Source of the DNA: Rhizohabitans arisaemae
Lineage (GTDB): Bacteria > Actinomycetota > Actinomycetes > Streptosporangiales > Streptosporangiaceae
Direction of reading: 5' to 3'
NCBI RefSeq assembly: GCF_025996515.1
Contig: NZ_BLRH01000009.1
Coordinates: forward strand, 1,240,001-1,304,000
Length of the DNA stretch: 64,000 bases
Shown: positions 1 through 7,912 of the stretch, piece by piece
How the letters are laid out: the number at the start of each line of letters is the position of its first letter
Numbering within the stretch: the first letter of the stretch is position 1
Made by a program: the position numbers and the translations under genes
The notes under the pieces: model-generated
What the model was told of the DNA's origin: nothing
The model's input: only the letters and a program-made list of their open reading frames with translations
The model's database searches: none

Positions 1-793
1 GGTCGCCGAGGTGGGCGATGCGCAGGTGGACGACGAACGCGCCGCGCAACGGCTCGGGCAGCTCGGGGGCCTCCGGCATCCGCAGGAGGGCGACCGACGT
101 CGTCGTCTCCTCGGGAAGGTCCTCGATCCACTCGCGGTAGGCGTGCAGCACCTCGGGCGCCGACTCCCCCCGGAAGTGGATCCCGCCGCCGTAGAGCCGG
201 GTGACCGGGACGAGCCCGATCGTCAGGGCGGTCGCCACACCCAGGTTTCCCTTGCCGCCGCGCACTCCCCAGAACAGGTCGGGTTCACGCTCCGGGCTCA
301 CCGTGTGGAACGTTCCGTCCGCGGTGACCAGCTCCACGGACCGCACGTGGTCGGCCGCGTAGCCGTACCTGCGCGACATCGGTCCAAGCCCGCCGCCGAG
401 GGTGAAGCCCATGACGCCGGCCCCGGGAAAGGACCCGTTGAGCGGCGCCAGCCCGTACGGCCGCGCCGCCTCGATCACCTCGGCCCAGACCACACCGGCC
501 TGCACCGTGACGGTACGGGCCCGGGGGTCGACCGCGAGGCCCTTCATCCGCCGGGTGCTGATCAGCAGCGACCCGCCGAGATCTCCGACGAGCCCGTGCC
601 CGGTGGACTGGACGGCGACGCCGAGTCCCCGTGCCGCCCCGAAGGCGACGGCCGCGGCGACGTCGGCCGGACCGGTCGCCCGGACCACCAGCTCCGGGTC
701 GGGCCGCCACGCGCGGTTGTAGCCGAGAGTCTCCGCCGCGAAGGCCGGATCCCCCCGGACCAGGGCCGGAAGCCCATCGGCCGTCAGGGTCAC
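1..793 (-). CDS. FAD-linked oxidase (PCMH/BBE type), C-terminus beyond window
   Basis: Reading the minus strand from a GTG at 793 gives an open frame that runs off the window's left edge, about 264 residues so far. It contains a PCMH-type FAD-binding fold: an ADVAAAVAFGAARGLGVAVQ segment, then STGHGLVGDL, a VTVQAGVVWAEV strand and the glycine-rich GFTLGGGLGPMSRRYGYAAD loop. This is typical of berberine-bridge/6-hydroxynicotine oxidase-like flavoproteins, which oxidise C-N or C-O bonds. The GTG overlaps the upstream stop by four bases (GTGA), so it is translationally coupled to the FAH-family gene. The substrate is unknown. The family is clear, but the C-terminal substrate domain is not seen. 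Confidence 0.88.
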   Translation of the reverse strand, partial: MTLTADGLPALVRGDPAFAAETLGYNRAWRPDPELVVRATGPADVAAAVAFGAARGLGVAVQSTGHGLVGDLGGSLLISTRRMKGLAVDPRARTVTVQAGVVWAEVIEAARPYGLAPLNGSFPGAGVMGFTLGGGLGPMSRRYGYAADHVRSVELVTADGTFHTVSPEREPDLFWGVRGGKGNLGVATALTIGLVPVTRLYGGGIHFRGESAPEVLHAYREWIEDLPEETTTSVALLRMPEAPELPEPLRGAFVVHLRIAHLGD

Positions 794-1623
794 GACCGGC
801 CCGCCACACCTGTGATCGGGTTGCTGAGCACGCCGATGCCCTCGACCTCGACCTCCACCACGTCACCGGGGACGAGAAGCCTCGGGGGCGTCCGGGTGAA
901 GCCGACACCCTCCGGGGTGCCGAGCGCGACCACGTCGCCGGGGCGCAGGGTGGAGGTCTGGGAGATGTAGGAGAGCACCCGCCCGATCGAGAAGATCATG
1001 TCGGAGGTGTAGCCGGACTGCATCAGCTCGCCGTTCACCTTGGTGGTGAGGCGGTGGTCGCGCCCGCTGTCCCATTCGTCGGCGGTGACCAGGACCGGGC
1101 CGATGGGGGCGCTCTTGTCGGGGTTCTTGCCGAGCGTCCACTGGGTGGTGTCGAACTGCCGGCTCCGCGCGCTGACGTCGTTGAAGGCGGTGTAGCCGAG
1201 TACGGCCTGCGGCGCGGACCCCTCATCGGCGTCGATCAGCGTCTCGCCGATCACCACCGCCAGCTCGACCTCCCAGTCGAGTCCGTGCTCGGTGGAGGGC
1301 ACCGGAATCGATTCCCCGTCGCCGACCAGGGTGGAGTGCCAGCGGCCGAACACGGTCGGGTGGTCGGGGACGGTGGCGCCCGCCTCCTCGGCGTGCGCAC
1401 GGTAGTTGAGCCCGACGCAGAACACCTTGGCGGTCATCGGCACCGGCGGCACCTGGGAGAGGCCGCTGAGGGCGAGCCGGGCGGCCTGGGAGCCTTGTGC
1501 CTGCTCCAGCCGACCGGCCGGGTCGGTGTAAAAGTCGTCGAGGGTGGCGATGGGCAGCACCGTGTCGCCCTCGACGGCGCCGATGTACCGGGTCTCGCCG
1601 TCCCGATATCCGATCAATCTCAT
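790..1623 (-). CDS. Fumarylacetoacetate hydrolase-family protein
   Basis: A 277-residue protein of the FAH fold, which hydrolyses or decarboxylates/isomerises beta-keto acids in aromatic meta-cleavage routes. The N-terminal RLIGYRDGETRYIGAVEGD, the KVFCVGLNYRAHAEE motif, the metal-site segment DWEVELAVVIGE and the GDVVALGTPEGVGFTR end motif are all present. The ATG at 1623 is chosen because it overlaps the stop of the DoxX gene (ATGA); a longer frame upstream would run through that gene. With the VOC dioxygenase, RidA proteins and aldehyde dehydrogenase nearby, it likely acts late in degradation of a ring-cleavage product; the exact compound is inferred, not shown. Confidence 0.9.
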   Translation of the reverse strand: MRLIGYRDGETRYIGAVEGDTVLPIATLDDFYTDPAGRLEQAQGSQAARLALSGLSQVPPVPMTAKVFCVGLNYRAHAEEAGATVPDHPTVFGRWHSTLVGDGESIPVPSTEHGLDWEVELAVVIGETLIDADEGSAPQAVLGYTAFNDVSARSRQFDTTQWTLGKNPDKSAPIGPVLVTADEWDSGRDHRLTTKVNGELMQSGYTSDMIFSIGRVLSYISQTSTLRPGDVVALGTPEGVGFTRTPPRLLVPGDVVEVEVEGIGVLSNPITGVAGRS

Positions 1624-2123
1624 GGGGCTTGGCCTTTCCTGGCAATTCTCGTGTTCACCATGGCGAGCGCGGCGGACACGACAGCGAGTACGGCTGCCGC
1701 GATCCCGGCCGCGGGGGGCCACGGGTTGAAGAGGACGGCGTCCAGCGACCAGGCGCCCGGTCCGCTCAGACCGAGCGCGATGCAGAGCATCGCCAGAACG
1801 AAGGGGTACTCACCGCCGCCGAGGACGTTCCAGAAGACGCCCGCTTTCGCGATCATGGAGAGTCCCGCCACGAGCATCGTGCCCCCGGCGACGGCGGCGG
1901 CGAGCGGCGTGAACAGCCCGAGGAGGAACAGCGTCCCCGCGGTCAGCTCGCAGACCGCCGCGAGAATCGTCATGATCCGCCCGGGACGGTGCCCGAGTGA
2001 CTCGAAGAAGATCGCGCTCCCGTTGAGCCCTGGCCCTCGGAACCAGCCGAGCGACTTCTGCGCGGCATGGCAGACGAGGATGATCCCCAAGACGACTCGG
2101 AGCAGCAGCAGTGCGGCGTCCAT
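1620..2123 (-). CDS. DoxX family membrane protein
   Basis: A 167-residue, four-helix integral membrane protein of the DoxX family. It opens with a hydrophobic stretch (LLLLRVVLGIILVCHAAQKS) and has the family's FxGPGLNGSAIFFESLG-type loop after helix one. DoxX proteins are often co-encoded with oxidases and ring-cleavage enzymes and may handle redox partners at the membrane; the biochemical role is unsettled. The ATG at 2123 has a strong AAGGAGG ribosome-binding site. The gene lies 25 bases below the VOC dioxygenase stop and overlaps the FAH gene, so the three minus-strand genes plus the FAD oxidase form one operon. Confidence 0.85.
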   Translation of the reverse strand: MDAALLLLRVVLGIILVCHAAQKSLGWFRGPGLNGSAIFFESLGHRPGRIMTILAAVCELTAGTLFLLGLFTPLAAAVAGGTMLVAGLSMIAKAGVFWNVLGGGEYPFVLAMLCIALGLSGPGAWSLDAVLFNPWPPAAGIAAAVLAVVSAALAMVNTRIARKGQAP

Positions 2124-2148
2124 GACGGCCTCCTTGAGCGGGCTGTGC

Positions 2149-2685
2149 TCAGGAGTCGGACTGCCCGACGTCGATGCCGCCGAGCAGACGCATGTCCACG
2201 TAGCCGGTCTCACCGTGCTCGGCCACCGACTTGCGCACCTGCTCCAGCAGCACGTCCGCGGGAAGGGTGAAGTCGAGCCCCTCCAGGTAGCCCTGGCGTG
2301 CGACGAGCCCGGTCGGCCAGTAGACCTCGAGGCGGTTGCCGTCCGGGTCGTAGAAGTAGACCCCGATGGCGTTGCCGTGGGTGACGGTGTACTCGATCTT
2401 CACGTCGTGCTCGACGAACCGCCGGTAGTAGGCGAGGACGTCCTCCAGGGTGGGGCAGCGGAAGGAGATCTGCTGCAGCCAGAGCTCCCCGTCCGGTGAG
2501 GTCCGGCCGCCGCACAGCAGCACCTCGTGATGCTCGACGTCGGGCCGGGAGCTGAGGAAGACCATCCCGTGCTCGGCGTCGTCGTCGCTCACCTGCAGGC
2601 CCAGGACGTCGCGGTAGAAGGCCACGGACCGGTCCAGGTCGCGGACGTGGACACCGACGTGGGCAAGGCGTTCTATAGTCGGCAC
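2149..2685 (-). CDS. VOC-family (extradiol dioxygenase-like) protein
   Basis: A 178-residue vicinal-oxygen-chelate protein. It has His8 in LAHVGVHVRDLDRSVAFYRD, a second histidine region EHHEVLL and the terminal metal-ligand motif NRLEVYW. These suit a two-module metalloenzyme of the extradiol ring-cleaving/glyoxalase type. First gene of the minus-strand operon and divergent from the RidA gene at 2841. The upstream region includes one FadR-like operator. It could cleave an aminophenol- or catechol-type ring whose product passes to the FAH-fold hydrolase, RidA deaminase and aldehyde dehydrogenase; that pathway assignment is inference from context. Confidence 0.85.
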   Translation of the reverse strand: MPTIERLAHVGVHVRDLDRSVAFYRDVLGLQVSDDDAEHGMVFLSSRPDVEHHEVLLCGGRTSPDGELWLQQISFRCPTLEDVLAYYRRFVEHDVKIEYTVTHGNAIGVYFYDPDGNRLEVYWPTGLVARQGYLEGLDFTLPADVLLEQVRKSVAEHGETGYVDMRLLGGIDVGQSDS

Positions 2686-2770
2686 AGTGACTCCTGTGGG
2701 TCCTATTGATTAGACTCAATTAGGATTAGTCGCGGAGAAGACCCTTGTCAAGGGATCGCCGAAGCTGTTT

Positions 2771-2784
2771 TGGTTATACCTGTT
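2771..2784 (+). promoter_or_regulatory. Candidate GntR/FadR operator upstream of ridA-like gene
   Basis: The sequence TGGTTATACCTGTT matches the TGGT-N3-ACC(T)GTT core known for FadR-subfamily GntR operators. It lies in the divergent region between the VOC gene (start 2685) and the RidA gene (start 2841). A near-identical element occurs beside the GntR gene at 4078-4091. Binding is inferred. Confidence 0.5.
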
Positions 2785-2840
2785 TCAGGATATCGGGCAC
2801 ATCGCCTGCCCACCCCAGGATCCATGGAGGAACACCGGAC

Positions 2841-3239
2841 ATGGCACGAGAGCTGTTCAACCCGCCGCAGATGCACCCCGCCACCAGCTACAGCCACATC
2901 GCGATCGCCCGGGGAAGCAAGCAGATCTTTTTCGCCGGCCAGGTCGCCCTCGACGACGACCTCAAGATCGTCGGTGAAGGGGACCTGCGCACCCAGGCGC
3001 TGGTCTCGATGCGCAACCTCAAGCTCGCCATGGACGCGGCCGGGGTGGGCTGGGGCGACATCGTGCGGCGGACCATCTACACCACGCGGCCGCACGCCCT
3101 GGAGGAGATCACCTCGGCCGTAGCCGAGGCCGTCGAGGGCACGCCGCCTCCGCCGCAGACCATCGTCGGGGTGACCGGCCTCGCGCTACCCGGCCTGCTC
3201 ATCGAGATCGAGTGCACCGCGGTCGTGGACGACGCGTAA
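2841..3239 (+). CDS. RidA family protein (enamine/imine deaminase-like)
   Basis: A 132-residue RidA/YjgF/UK114 protein. The ATG at 2841 follows a GGAGG; longer in-frame starts upstream would lie over the operator. The conserved beta-strand segment KQIFFAGQVALDDD and the trimer-interface stretch VGVTGLALPGLLIEIECTAVV, with an acidic residue near the end, fit the family. RidA proteins hydrolyse reactive enamines/imines, and a branch deaminates 2-aminomuconate. With an aldehyde dehydrogenase and VOC enzyme nearby, a role in clearing an amino-diene intermediate is plausible. The canonical active-site Arg of RidA is not clearly in place, so activity is uncertain. Confidence 0.85.
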   Translation: MARELFNPPQMHPATSYSHIAIARGSKQIFFAGQVALDDDLKIVGEGDLRTQALVSMRNLKLAMDAAGVGWGDIVRRTIYTTRPHALEEITSAVAEAVEGTPPPPQTIVGVTGLALPGLLIEIECTAVVDDA

Positions 3240-3245
3240 GACCCA

Positions 3246-3263
3246 TGCGCGCGCCGGCGCGCA
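3246..3263. terminator. GC-rich hairpin between convergent genes
   Basis: Arms TGCGCGC and GCGCGCA with a four-base loop lie just after the RidA stop and before the end of the converging GntR gene. The position suits a bidirectional terminator, though no U-tract follows. Confidence 0.4.
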
Positions 3264-3342
3264 CGGCATCGGCCGGGACGCCGCACCCAGGGTGTTCCGG
3301 CCGTACGCCGATCCGGGCCGGTGATTCGTACCGGGAGATCGG

Positions 3343-4074
3343 CTAGACACCCGCTCCGGTCTGCTCCGGGCGCATGTCCTGCGCGGGACGGATCTCCAGC
3401 GAGTGCCTCCGCGCGGCGGCCGCGGCCTGTTCGGGATCGCCCGCGATGATGGCCTGCACGAGGTCGATGTGCAGGTAGAGCCGGTGTTTCTTGTACTCCG
3501 TGTGCTCGTTCGCCGACATGTCCGGGACGACGGCGACGGCCTGGTCCTGGATGAACTGGGCGAGCCCCAGATAGATCGTCTGGAGCATGTGGTTGCCGAC
3601 GATCTGCGCGATCCGCTCGTGCAGCCGCCAGTTCGCCCGGATGAAGCGCTCCGGATCGCCGACCACGTCCGCCATGGCGTCCAGCAGCACCCGCAGGTCG
3701 GCGATGTCCCTGGCGCTGCGGAACCGCGCCGCGTCGGCGGCGAGCAGCGGCTCCAGGGCGTCCCGGACCGCGACGGCGTCGGTGACCGAGACCGGTTCGC
3801 TGTGCACCGCGAGCAGGGTCTGCCCCAGACGGACGACCGGGTCGGTGTGCGCCACGAACAGGCCGCCGCCGGGACCCGGACGCACCAGGATCCGCCCCTG
3901 CGACTGGAGCAGTCTGACCGCCTCGTTGACGGTCGCGCGGGCGAGCCCGGTCTCCTGACGGAGCTCGTCCTTGGTCGCGATCCGCTCACCGGGCATGAGC
4001 CTCCGCTGGTTGATCAGCTCGTCGACGTACCGGGCCAGCGCCTCGGCCTTGGGAACACCTACTGGCAATGCCAT
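3343..4074 (-). CDS. GntR family (FadR/FCD subfamily) transcriptional regulator
   Basis: A 243-residue regulator starting at the ATG at 4074 (MALPVGVPKAEALARYVDEL). The N-terminal winged helix includes RIATKDELRQETGLARATVNEAVRLLQSQG, and the C-terminal all-helical FCD ligand domain carries the metal-site pattern (DALEPLLAADAARF, then histidines in WRLHERIAQIVGNHML and LYLHIDLVQAI). FCD proteins usually repress catabolic genes until an organic acid binds. It sits between the RidA gene and the divergent aldehyde dehydrogenase, with a FadR-like site just upstream of its own start and another before RidA, so it probably controls the whole catabolic block and itself. Confidence 0.88.
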   Translation of the reverse strand: MALPVGVPKAEALARYVDELINQRRLMPGERIATKDELRQETGLARATVNEAVRLLQSQGRILVRPGPGGGLFVAHTDPVVRLGQTLLAVHSEPVSVTDAVAVRDALEPLLAADAARFRSARDIADLRVLLDAMADVVGDPERFIRANWRLHERIAQIVGNHMLQTIYLGLAQFIQDQAVAVVPDMSANEHTEYKKHRLYLHIDLVQAIIAGDPEQAAAAARRHSLEIRPAQDMRPEQTGAGV

Positions 4075-4077
4075 GGA

Positions 4078-4091
4078 ACCAGTATAACCAA
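4078..4091 (-). promoter_or_regulatory. Candidate GntR/FadR operator upstream of GntR/ALDH genes
   Basis: On the minus strand the sequence is TGGTTATACTGGTT, sharing TGGTTATAC with the site at 2771-2784. It lies immediately before the regulator's ATG, in the divergent region with the aldehyde dehydrogenase. Short direct repeats TAATAGAG follow at about 4127-4146. Autoregulation is inferred. Confidence 0.5.
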
Positions 4092-4173
4092 CAGTCAGAT
4101 ACATCCTCTTGACAACCACAAGATGCCTAATAGAGGCTAATAGAGCCTAACCAATATTCTCTTTTGGAGCGTG

Positions 4174-5649
4174 ATGAGGCCATCCAGCCCGAGGGCCGCC
4201 GGCACCGACGAGTACCTCATGCTGATCGGCGGGGTGTGGTCGGCCGGCACCGACGGCGGCTGGATCGAGGTGGAGGACCCGGCCCGCAGACGGCCCGCCG
4301 GCCGGGTTCCGCGCGGCGGAGCCGAGGACGTCGCGCACGCCGTACGATCGGCCGCCACGGCGTTTCCGGCCTGGCGCGGCGAGAACCCCGCGTACCGCGG
4401 GCACGCCCTGCTGCGGATCGCCGACGACGTCGAGGCCGAGACCGAGCGCCTCGCCAGGCTGCTCTCCACCGAGACCGGCAACGCGATCCGGCGCCAGACC
4501 CGGCCCGAGGTGATCGGCGCCGCCCGGCTCTTCCGCTACTTCGGCGGCGTGGCCGGTGAGGCCAAGGGCGAGACCGTCCCCCTCGGCGACGGCCTGCTCA
4601 ACTACACGATCCGCGAACCCCTCGGCGTGGTCGGCGGGATCATCCCGTGGAACGCCCCGGTCCAGCTCGCGAGTGTGAAGATCGCCATGGCGCTGGCCAC
4701 CGGGAACACCCTGGTGCTCAAAGCGGCGGAAGACGCCCCGCTCGCCGTGCTGGAGCTCGCCCGGATCTGCGCCCGGCACCTCCCGCCCGGGGTGCTGAAC
4801 GTCGTCACCGGGTACGGGGAGGAGGCCGGGGCGGCCCTGCTCGCCCACCCCGACGTGGCCAAGCTCTCCTTCACCGGCTCCACCGAGGTCGGCCGGATCG
4901 TAATGCGGGCCGCCGCCGACCGCATCGTCCCCGTCTCCCTGGAACTCGGCGGCAAGAGCCCGGCCGTCGTCTTCCCCGACGCCGACACCGACGCCGTCGC
5001 GGCCGGGGTCGTCGACGGCATGCGCTTCACCCGGCAGGGCCAGTCCTGTACGGCGGGTTCGCGGCTCCTCGTCCATGAGTCGATCTTCGATTCGTTCCTG
5101 GACCGGGTGGTCACGGCCATCTCCCGGCTCCGGATGGGCGACCCGCTCGACGAGGGCTCCGACATCGGCACGGTCATCAACCCGGTGCAGTACGGGCGGA
5201 TCCGCGGCTACATCGAGTCCGGGGTCGCCGACGGCGGCAGGCTCCTGACCGGGGAGATCCCCCAGACCTCGAGCCCGGACCGCGGGCTGTTCGTCTCCCC
5301 GGCCGTCTTCACGCGGGTACAGCCCTCCTGGCGGATCGTCCGCGAGGAGATCTTCGGACCGGTGCTCGTCGCCCTGCCCTGGCGGGACGAGGCCGAGGCC
5401 GTACGGATGGCCAACGACACCCACTACGGGCTCGCCGCCTACGTCTGGGGCCGTGACCTCGGCCGCGCGCTGCGCACCGCCCACTCCATCGACGCCGGAT
5501 GGGTACAGGTCAACCGGGGGCTCGGCCAGCTCCCCGGGATCAGCTACGGAGGGATCGGGCGGAGCGGCATCGGCCGGGAGTTCTCCTGGGAGGGAGCGCT
5601 GGACGGCTTCACCCACCGCAAGACGGTCACCGTGGACACCCGGATGTGA
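4174..5649 (+). CDS. NAD(P)+-dependent aldehyde dehydrogenase
   Basis: A 491-residue aldehyde dehydrogenase that would oxidise an aldehyde (possibly a muconate or amino semialdehyde) to its acid in the cytosol. The catalytic cysteine is Cys292 in TRQGQSCTAGSR and the general base is Glu257 in VSLELGGKSP. The Rossmann motif FTGSTEVGRI and the substrate-site IIPWNAPVQLA segment are in normal positions. A GTG directly upstream (4171) is an alternative start; GGAG at 4166 serves either. It is divergent from the GntR gene and followed at 57 bases by a second RidA gene, forming a small plus-strand operon. Substrate is inferred only from neighbours. Confidence 0.92.
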   Translation: MRPSSPRAAGTDEYLMLIGGVWSAGTDGGWIEVEDPARRRPAGRVPRGGAEDVAHAVRSAATAFPAWRGENPAYRGHALLRIADDVEAETERLARLLSTETGNAIRRQTRPEVIGAARLFRYFGGVAGEAKGETVPLGDGLLNYTIREPLGVVGGIIPWNAPVQLASVKIAMALATGNTLVLKAAEDAPLAVLELARICARHLPPGVLNVVTGYGEEAGAALLAHPDVAKLSFTGSTEVGRIVMRAAADRIVPVSLELGGKSPAVVFPDADTDAVAAGVVDGMRFTRQGQSCTAGSRLLVHESIFDSFLDRVVTAISRLRMGDPLDEGSDIGTVINPVQYGRIRGYIESGVADGGRLLTGEIPQTSSPDRGLFVSPAVFTRVQPSWRIVREEIFGPVLVALPWRDEAEAVRMANDTHYGLAAYVWGRDLGRALRTAHSIDAGWVQVNRGLGQLPGISYGGIGRSGIGREFSWEGALDGFTHRKTVTVDTRM

Positions 5650-5706
5650 CCGGTTCTCCACCGACAACTCAGTTCACCGTTACCTTTCACCAAGGAGCCG
5701 ACAACC

Positions 5707-6132
5707 ATGGCCATCCAGCGCATCGACACGATTCCCAGCCGCGCGGCCGAACTCCCCTACGCCCCGGCGGTCAAGGTTGACTCCCCCGTCACCATGTACT
5801 TCCTCGGGGGCGCCACCGCATTGCCGCTGTACCACAACCACCCGCACGTCCCCGAGGAGTGCGTGCTGCCCGACGACATCGTGGAGCAGACCCACCGGGT
5901 CATGCGCAACATCCAGGGCGTGCTGGAGCACCTCGGGCTGACCTGGCGAAACGTCGTCAAGACCACGGAGTACATCACCGACATCCGCGACGCCGACCTG
6001 ATGCACGCCACCATGGACGAGTACTACCGGGGCTGGACCCCCGCCGCCACCATGGTCGCCGTGAACAACCTGAGCGCCCCGGGCTGCCGCTTCGAGCTCG
6101 ACGCCATCGCGGTCGGCCCGCCGACCCCCTGA
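5707..6132 (+). CDS. RidA family protein, second copy
   Basis: A 141-residue RidA-like protein preceded by AAGGAG at about 5693. It has the family's oligomer-core pattern (QTHRVMRNIQGVLEHLGLTW, VVKTTEYITDIRDADLMHATMDEYY, NNLSAPGCRFELDAIAVG). It differs strongly from the RidA protein at 2841, including an unusual His-rich insert (YHNHPHVPEEC), so the two probably act on different intermediates or have diverged functions. It follows the aldehyde dehydrogenase in the same direction. The N-terminal region before residue 25 is longer than in compact RidA proteins. Confidence 0.85.
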   Translation: MAIQRIDTIPSRAAELPYAPAVKVDSPVTMYFLGGATALPLYHNHPHVPEECVLPDDIVEQTHRVMRNIQGVLEHLGLTWRNVVKTTEYITDIRDADLMHATMDEYYRGWTPAATMVAVNNLSAPGCRFELDAIAVGPPTP

Positions 6133-6152
6133 CCGGGCGAGAGAGACACGGC

Positions 6153-6171
6153 GCCGGAACCCCACTCCGGC
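6153..6171. terminator. Small hairpin between convergent genes
   Basis: Arms GCCGGA and TCCGGC with a seven-base loop lie between the RidA stop (6132) and the end of the converging response regulator gene (6190). It is short and has no clear U-tract. Confidence 0.35.
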
Positions 6172-6189
6172 CGCGCGGCCTGTCCCGGA

Positions 6190-6795
6190 TCACAGCCAGC
6201 CGCTCTCCCTGGCGCGCAGGGCGGCCTCCATCCGGTTCGCGGTCCCGGTCTTGGCGATCGCGCTGGAGAGGTAGTTCCGGACCGTGCCGGCGGAGAGGCT
6301 GAGCGTTTTGGCGATCTCGGTGACCGCGACCCCGGTGGCGGCGACCCGCAGCACGTCCCGTTCCCGGTCGGTGAGCGGATCCGGACCGCGTTCCAGGGAC
6401 GCCACGGCCAGCGCGGGGTCGACCACGATCCGGCCGGCCCTGACCCCGCGGACCCCGTCGGCGAGCCGCTCGGGGCTGCTGTCCTTGACGAGGTAGCCGG
6501 AGGCGCCGGCCTCCAGCGCCCTGCGCAGGTAGCCGGGCCGGCCGAAGGTGGTGAGGATCATCACCTTGGTCCCGGGCAGCGCCGCGCGGATCCGCCGGGT
6601 CGCCTCGATCCCGTCGACCGGGTGCATCTCGATGTCGAGCAGGATCACATCGGGCCGGTGCTCGAGCGCGGCCGCCACCGCCGCCTCGCCGTCGGCGGCC
6701 TCGGCCACCACCTCGATGTCCTCTTCGAGCGACAGCAGCGCGGCGAGTGCCCCCCGGACCAGGTTCTGGTCCTCGGCCAGAACGACCCTGATCAT
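6190..6795 (-). CDS. NarL/LuxR-type response regulator
   Basis: A 201-residue two-domain regulator. The receiver domain begins MIRVVLAEDQNLVRGALAALL, with the phospho-acceptor Asp in DVILLDIEM and the Lys in GYLVKDSSPE. The C-terminal LuxR-type HTH reads LTDRERDVLRVAATGVAVTEIAKTLSLSAGTVRNYLS. It starts at the ATG at 6795, overlapping the kinase stop (ATGA). It is the last gene of a minus-strand run of ABC ATPase, permease, kinase and regulator, an arrangement common for envelope-stress or antibiotic-responsive exporters. It likely controls the transporter and perhaps the RiPP locus upstream. Confidence 0.92.
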   Translation of the reverse strand: MIRVVLAEDQNLVRGALAALLSLEEDIEVVAEAADGEAAVAAALEHRPDVILLDIEMHPVDGIEATRRIRAALPGTKVMILTTFGRPGYLRRALEAGASGYLVKDSSPERLADGVRGVRAGRIVVDPALAVASLERGPDPLTDRERDVLRVAATGVAVTEIAKTLSLSAGTVRNYLSSAIAKTGTANRMEAALRARESGWL

Positions 6796-7910
6796 CCGGG
6801 CTCCCCGGGGATCTCGGCGCGCAGGACGAACCTGTCCCCCACCCGTCCGGCCGAGAGCCGTCCCCCCACCGCGTCGAGCCGCTCGGCCAGCCCGGCCAGC
6901 CCGGTCCCCGGACCGGCGGCCCGCTCCGGTGCCGCCTGCCGTACCGGGCCGTCGTCGGAGACGGCGACCACCAGGGCCTCTCCCGATTCGACGCTGATCT
7001 CGCACCGGAGCGCGCCGGAGTGGCGGAGGACGTTGGTCACACCTTCCCGTACCGCGCAGGCGGCGATCTCGTCAAGCGGGGTGGGCAGCGAGACCTCCGG
7101 GACCCGGGTCACCAGCGTCACCCCGACCGAGCGCATCAGGGTGCGGGCTGCGGCGAGTTCACCGGCGAGGGAGATCCGCCGGTAGTCCGAGACGGTGGCC
7201 CTGACGTCCTCCAGCGCCCCCCGCGCCACCTTGGACAGCTCGGTCAGCTCCGACACCGCGCGGTCGGGATCCCGCTTGATCAGCCGGGCGGCGAGCTCGG
7301 TCTTGAGGATCACCTCGGTCAGCCGCTGCCCGAGGATGTCGTGGAGGTCCCTGGCGATGCGGAGCCGTTCCCTGGCCACCGCAGCGCCCTCGGCCTCGGC
7401 CTGGGCCGCGCGCAGCTGCCCGGACAGGTCGCCGATCCGGTACGCCCCCAGGGTGAGCAGGCCGAAGAGACCGATCTGCAGGACCGTCCAGAGCACCCGG
7501 CCGGGATCGGCTTCGACGACCCAGACCCCGAGCGCCACATCGGCGATGATCAGTGTGGCCAGCCCGGGGAGCCATCTGCGCCGGGGCTGGTCGAGCAGGA
7601 GGGTTGCGGCGAGGTAGTACGAGGCGGTGAGAAGCCAGCCCATCCCCATGACCGTGAGCATCGCCGCCCCCACGACGGCCATCCCCACCAGCGGGAGGGT
7701 GCCCCGGCCCGAGTGCGCGGGCCGGATGCCGACCCAGACGGCCCGGGCGAAGAGCGCGCCGAAGACGGCCGTCCCGGCCGTCGCCACCGCGGCCCGCACC
7801 CCGCCCGGCCCCTCCGCGAGGAAGCCGGCGAGCGGGAAGCCGAGGAAGGCGACGGCCGAGACGGCCGCCAGGCGGATGTGCTTGACGGGTACGCGTGCCC
7901 CACCCGTCAC
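6792..7910 (-). CDS. DesK/NarX-type sensor histidine kinase
   Basis: A 372-residue membrane kinase. About five transmembrane helices fill the first 150 residues, then a HisKA_3 dimerisation domain (RERLRIARDLHDILGQRLTEV, with the phospho-His in DLHD). A short HATPase_c domain follows (CAVREGVTNVLRHSGA, then AVSDDGP and GTGLAGLAERLDAVGG). No large extracellular sensor exists, so it may sense membrane state or the adjacent ABC-2 transporter, as in intramembrane-sensing systems. It is two bases from the permease stop and overlaps the regulator start. Confidence 0.92.
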   Translation of the reverse strand: MTGGARVPVKHIRLAAVSAVAFLGFPLAGFLAEGPGGVRAAVATAGTAVFGALFARAVWVGIRPAHSGRGTLPLVGMAVVGAAMLTVMGMGWLLTASYYLAATLLLDQPRRRWLPGLATLIIADVALGVWVVEADPGRVLWTVLQIGLFGLLTLGAYRIGDLSGQLRAAQAEAEGAAVARERLRIARDLHDILGQRLTEVILKTELAARLIKRDPDRAVSELTELSKVARGALEDVRATVSDYRRISLAGELAAARTLMRSVGVTLVTRVPEVSLPTPLDEIAACAVREGVTNVLRHSGALRCEISVESGEALVVAVSDDGPVRQAAPERAAGPGTGLAGLAERLDAVGGRLSAGRVGDRFVLRAEIPGEPG

Positions 7911-7912
7911 GG

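Noticed and set aside
631-2499. Long plus-strand open frame across the catabolic genes
   Set aside because: It lies opposite the FAD oxidase, FAH, DoxX and VOC genes, which have clear families. The plus-strand translation has no domain pattern and is a GC-bias shadow.
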